Under the pieces are notes generated by a model, which saw only the letters and a list, made by a program, of their open reading frames with translations, made no database searches and was not told where the DNA came from. This document shows, piece by piece, positions 6,731-6,894 of a stretch of DNA of 6,894 bases. Each line of letters opens with the position of its first letter. The first letter of the stretch is position 1. Made by a program: the position numbers and the translations under genes. Source of the stretch: Armatimonadota bacterium (GTDB lineage Bacteria; Sysuimicrobiota; Sysuimicrobiia; Sysuimicrobiales; Humicultoraceae); NCBI GenBank assembly GCA_016199305.1, contig JACQGZ010000055.1:1-6894 (forward strand). Reading direction: 5' to 3'.

Positions 6731-6781
6731 ACCTAAGGGGGATGAGCCGGAGTGGTTTCCACGGCTCATCCCCCACCAGGT
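6731..6781 (-). promoter_or_regulatory. Intercistronic stem-loop between the binding-protein gene and livH
   Basis: The 79-bp gap between the binding-protein stop and livH holds a strong hairpin. The 13-bp perfect arms GGGGGATGAGCCG (6737-6749) and CGGCTCATCCCCC (6762-6774) enclose 12 nt that can fold as TGG-TTT-CCA beside a 3-nt bulge. ACCT (6731-6734) and AGGT (6778-6781) can add four outer pairs across a small internal loop. No T-run follows it on the minus strand, so it is unlikely to be a full terminator. In binding-protein-dependent operons such as malE-malF, a hairpin here protects the upstream message and makes binding protein far more abundant than permease; the same role is inferred here. 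It ends 7 nt before the GGGGGG ribosome-binding site of livH. Confidence 0.75.
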
Positions 6782-6802
6782 GACAGCCCGCGCTGCGTGG
6801 AC

Positions 6803-6894
6803 CTAAGGATAGATCTTCTTCGGCTCGACGCCCGGGTTCCACTTCGCCGGGTCTGCCGAGTTGTGGATGTACATGGCGATCTTCGGGTCCGCGC
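6803..6894 (-). CDS. Branched-chain amino acid ABC transporter substrate-binding protein, C-terminal end (5' part outside window)
   Basis: Only the last 29 residues are visible, in frame from 6892 to a TAG at 6803-6805: ADPKIAMYIHNS, then ADPAKWNPGVEPKKIYP. This fragment has no catalytic or binding motif and would be hard to identify alone. It is called from position: it is the cistron before livH in a livH-livM-livG-livF array, where the periplasmic (or lipid-anchored) Leu/Ile/Val-binding protein (LivJ/LivK type) is normally encoded. The ending, a short hydrophobic strand followed by a Pro/Lys-rich tail finishing in KKIYP, fits the extended C-terminus of such type I binding proteins. A hairpin directly downstream supports the usual high expression of this subunit. 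Ligand specificity cannot be read from what is here. Confidence 0.75.
   Translation of the reverse strand, partial: ADPKIAMYIHNSADPAKWNPGVEPKKIYP

Overview
The window is GC-rich (by eye roughly two thirds G+C), densely coding bacterial DNA with short or no gaps between genes. It shows two transcription units that converge tail to tail. The long N-terminally extended LivM and the PhoR/PhoB-like pair would fit a high-GC bacterium of the Chloroflexota, Actinomycetota or a related uncultured lineage. That is an impression from protein style only; nothing here fixes the taxon.

Left unit, plus strand (1-2183): the 3' end of an OmpR/PhoB-family response regulator gene, then a PhoR-like membrane sensor histidine kinase overlapping it by 4 bp (GTGA). 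Together they form a complete kinase plus DNA-binding-regulator pair, except that most of the receiver domain lies upstream of the window.

Right unit, minus strand (6894 down to 2384): a high-affinity branched-chain amino acid (LIV/HAAT-type) ABC importer in canonical order: substrate-binding protein (only its last 29 residues visible), permease LivH, permease LivM, ATPase LivG, ATPase LivF. The last three genes are separated by 0-2 bp and livH-livM by 18 bp. Only the binding-protein/livH junction has a real gap (79 bp), and it holds a strong stem-loop suited to setting a high binding-protein to permease ratio. Both permeases carry extra N-terminal membrane sequence compared with classical LivH and LivM, and LivM is very long at 565 residues.

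Between the units (2184-2383) there is no gene. There are instead two long hairpin-forming inverted repeats, one directly behind each operon. Read in the sense of the gene each one follows, they are two copies of one element. A 33-nt inner core is identical at 29 of 33 positions. The 20-bp outer stems differ at about half of their positions, yet nine pairs changed on both sides so that pairing is kept. This pattern of conserved core and covarying stem is the most unusual thing in the window. It suggests a structured RNA or hairpin-DNA element family, possibly a specialised 3'-end or terminator element, that I do not recognise.
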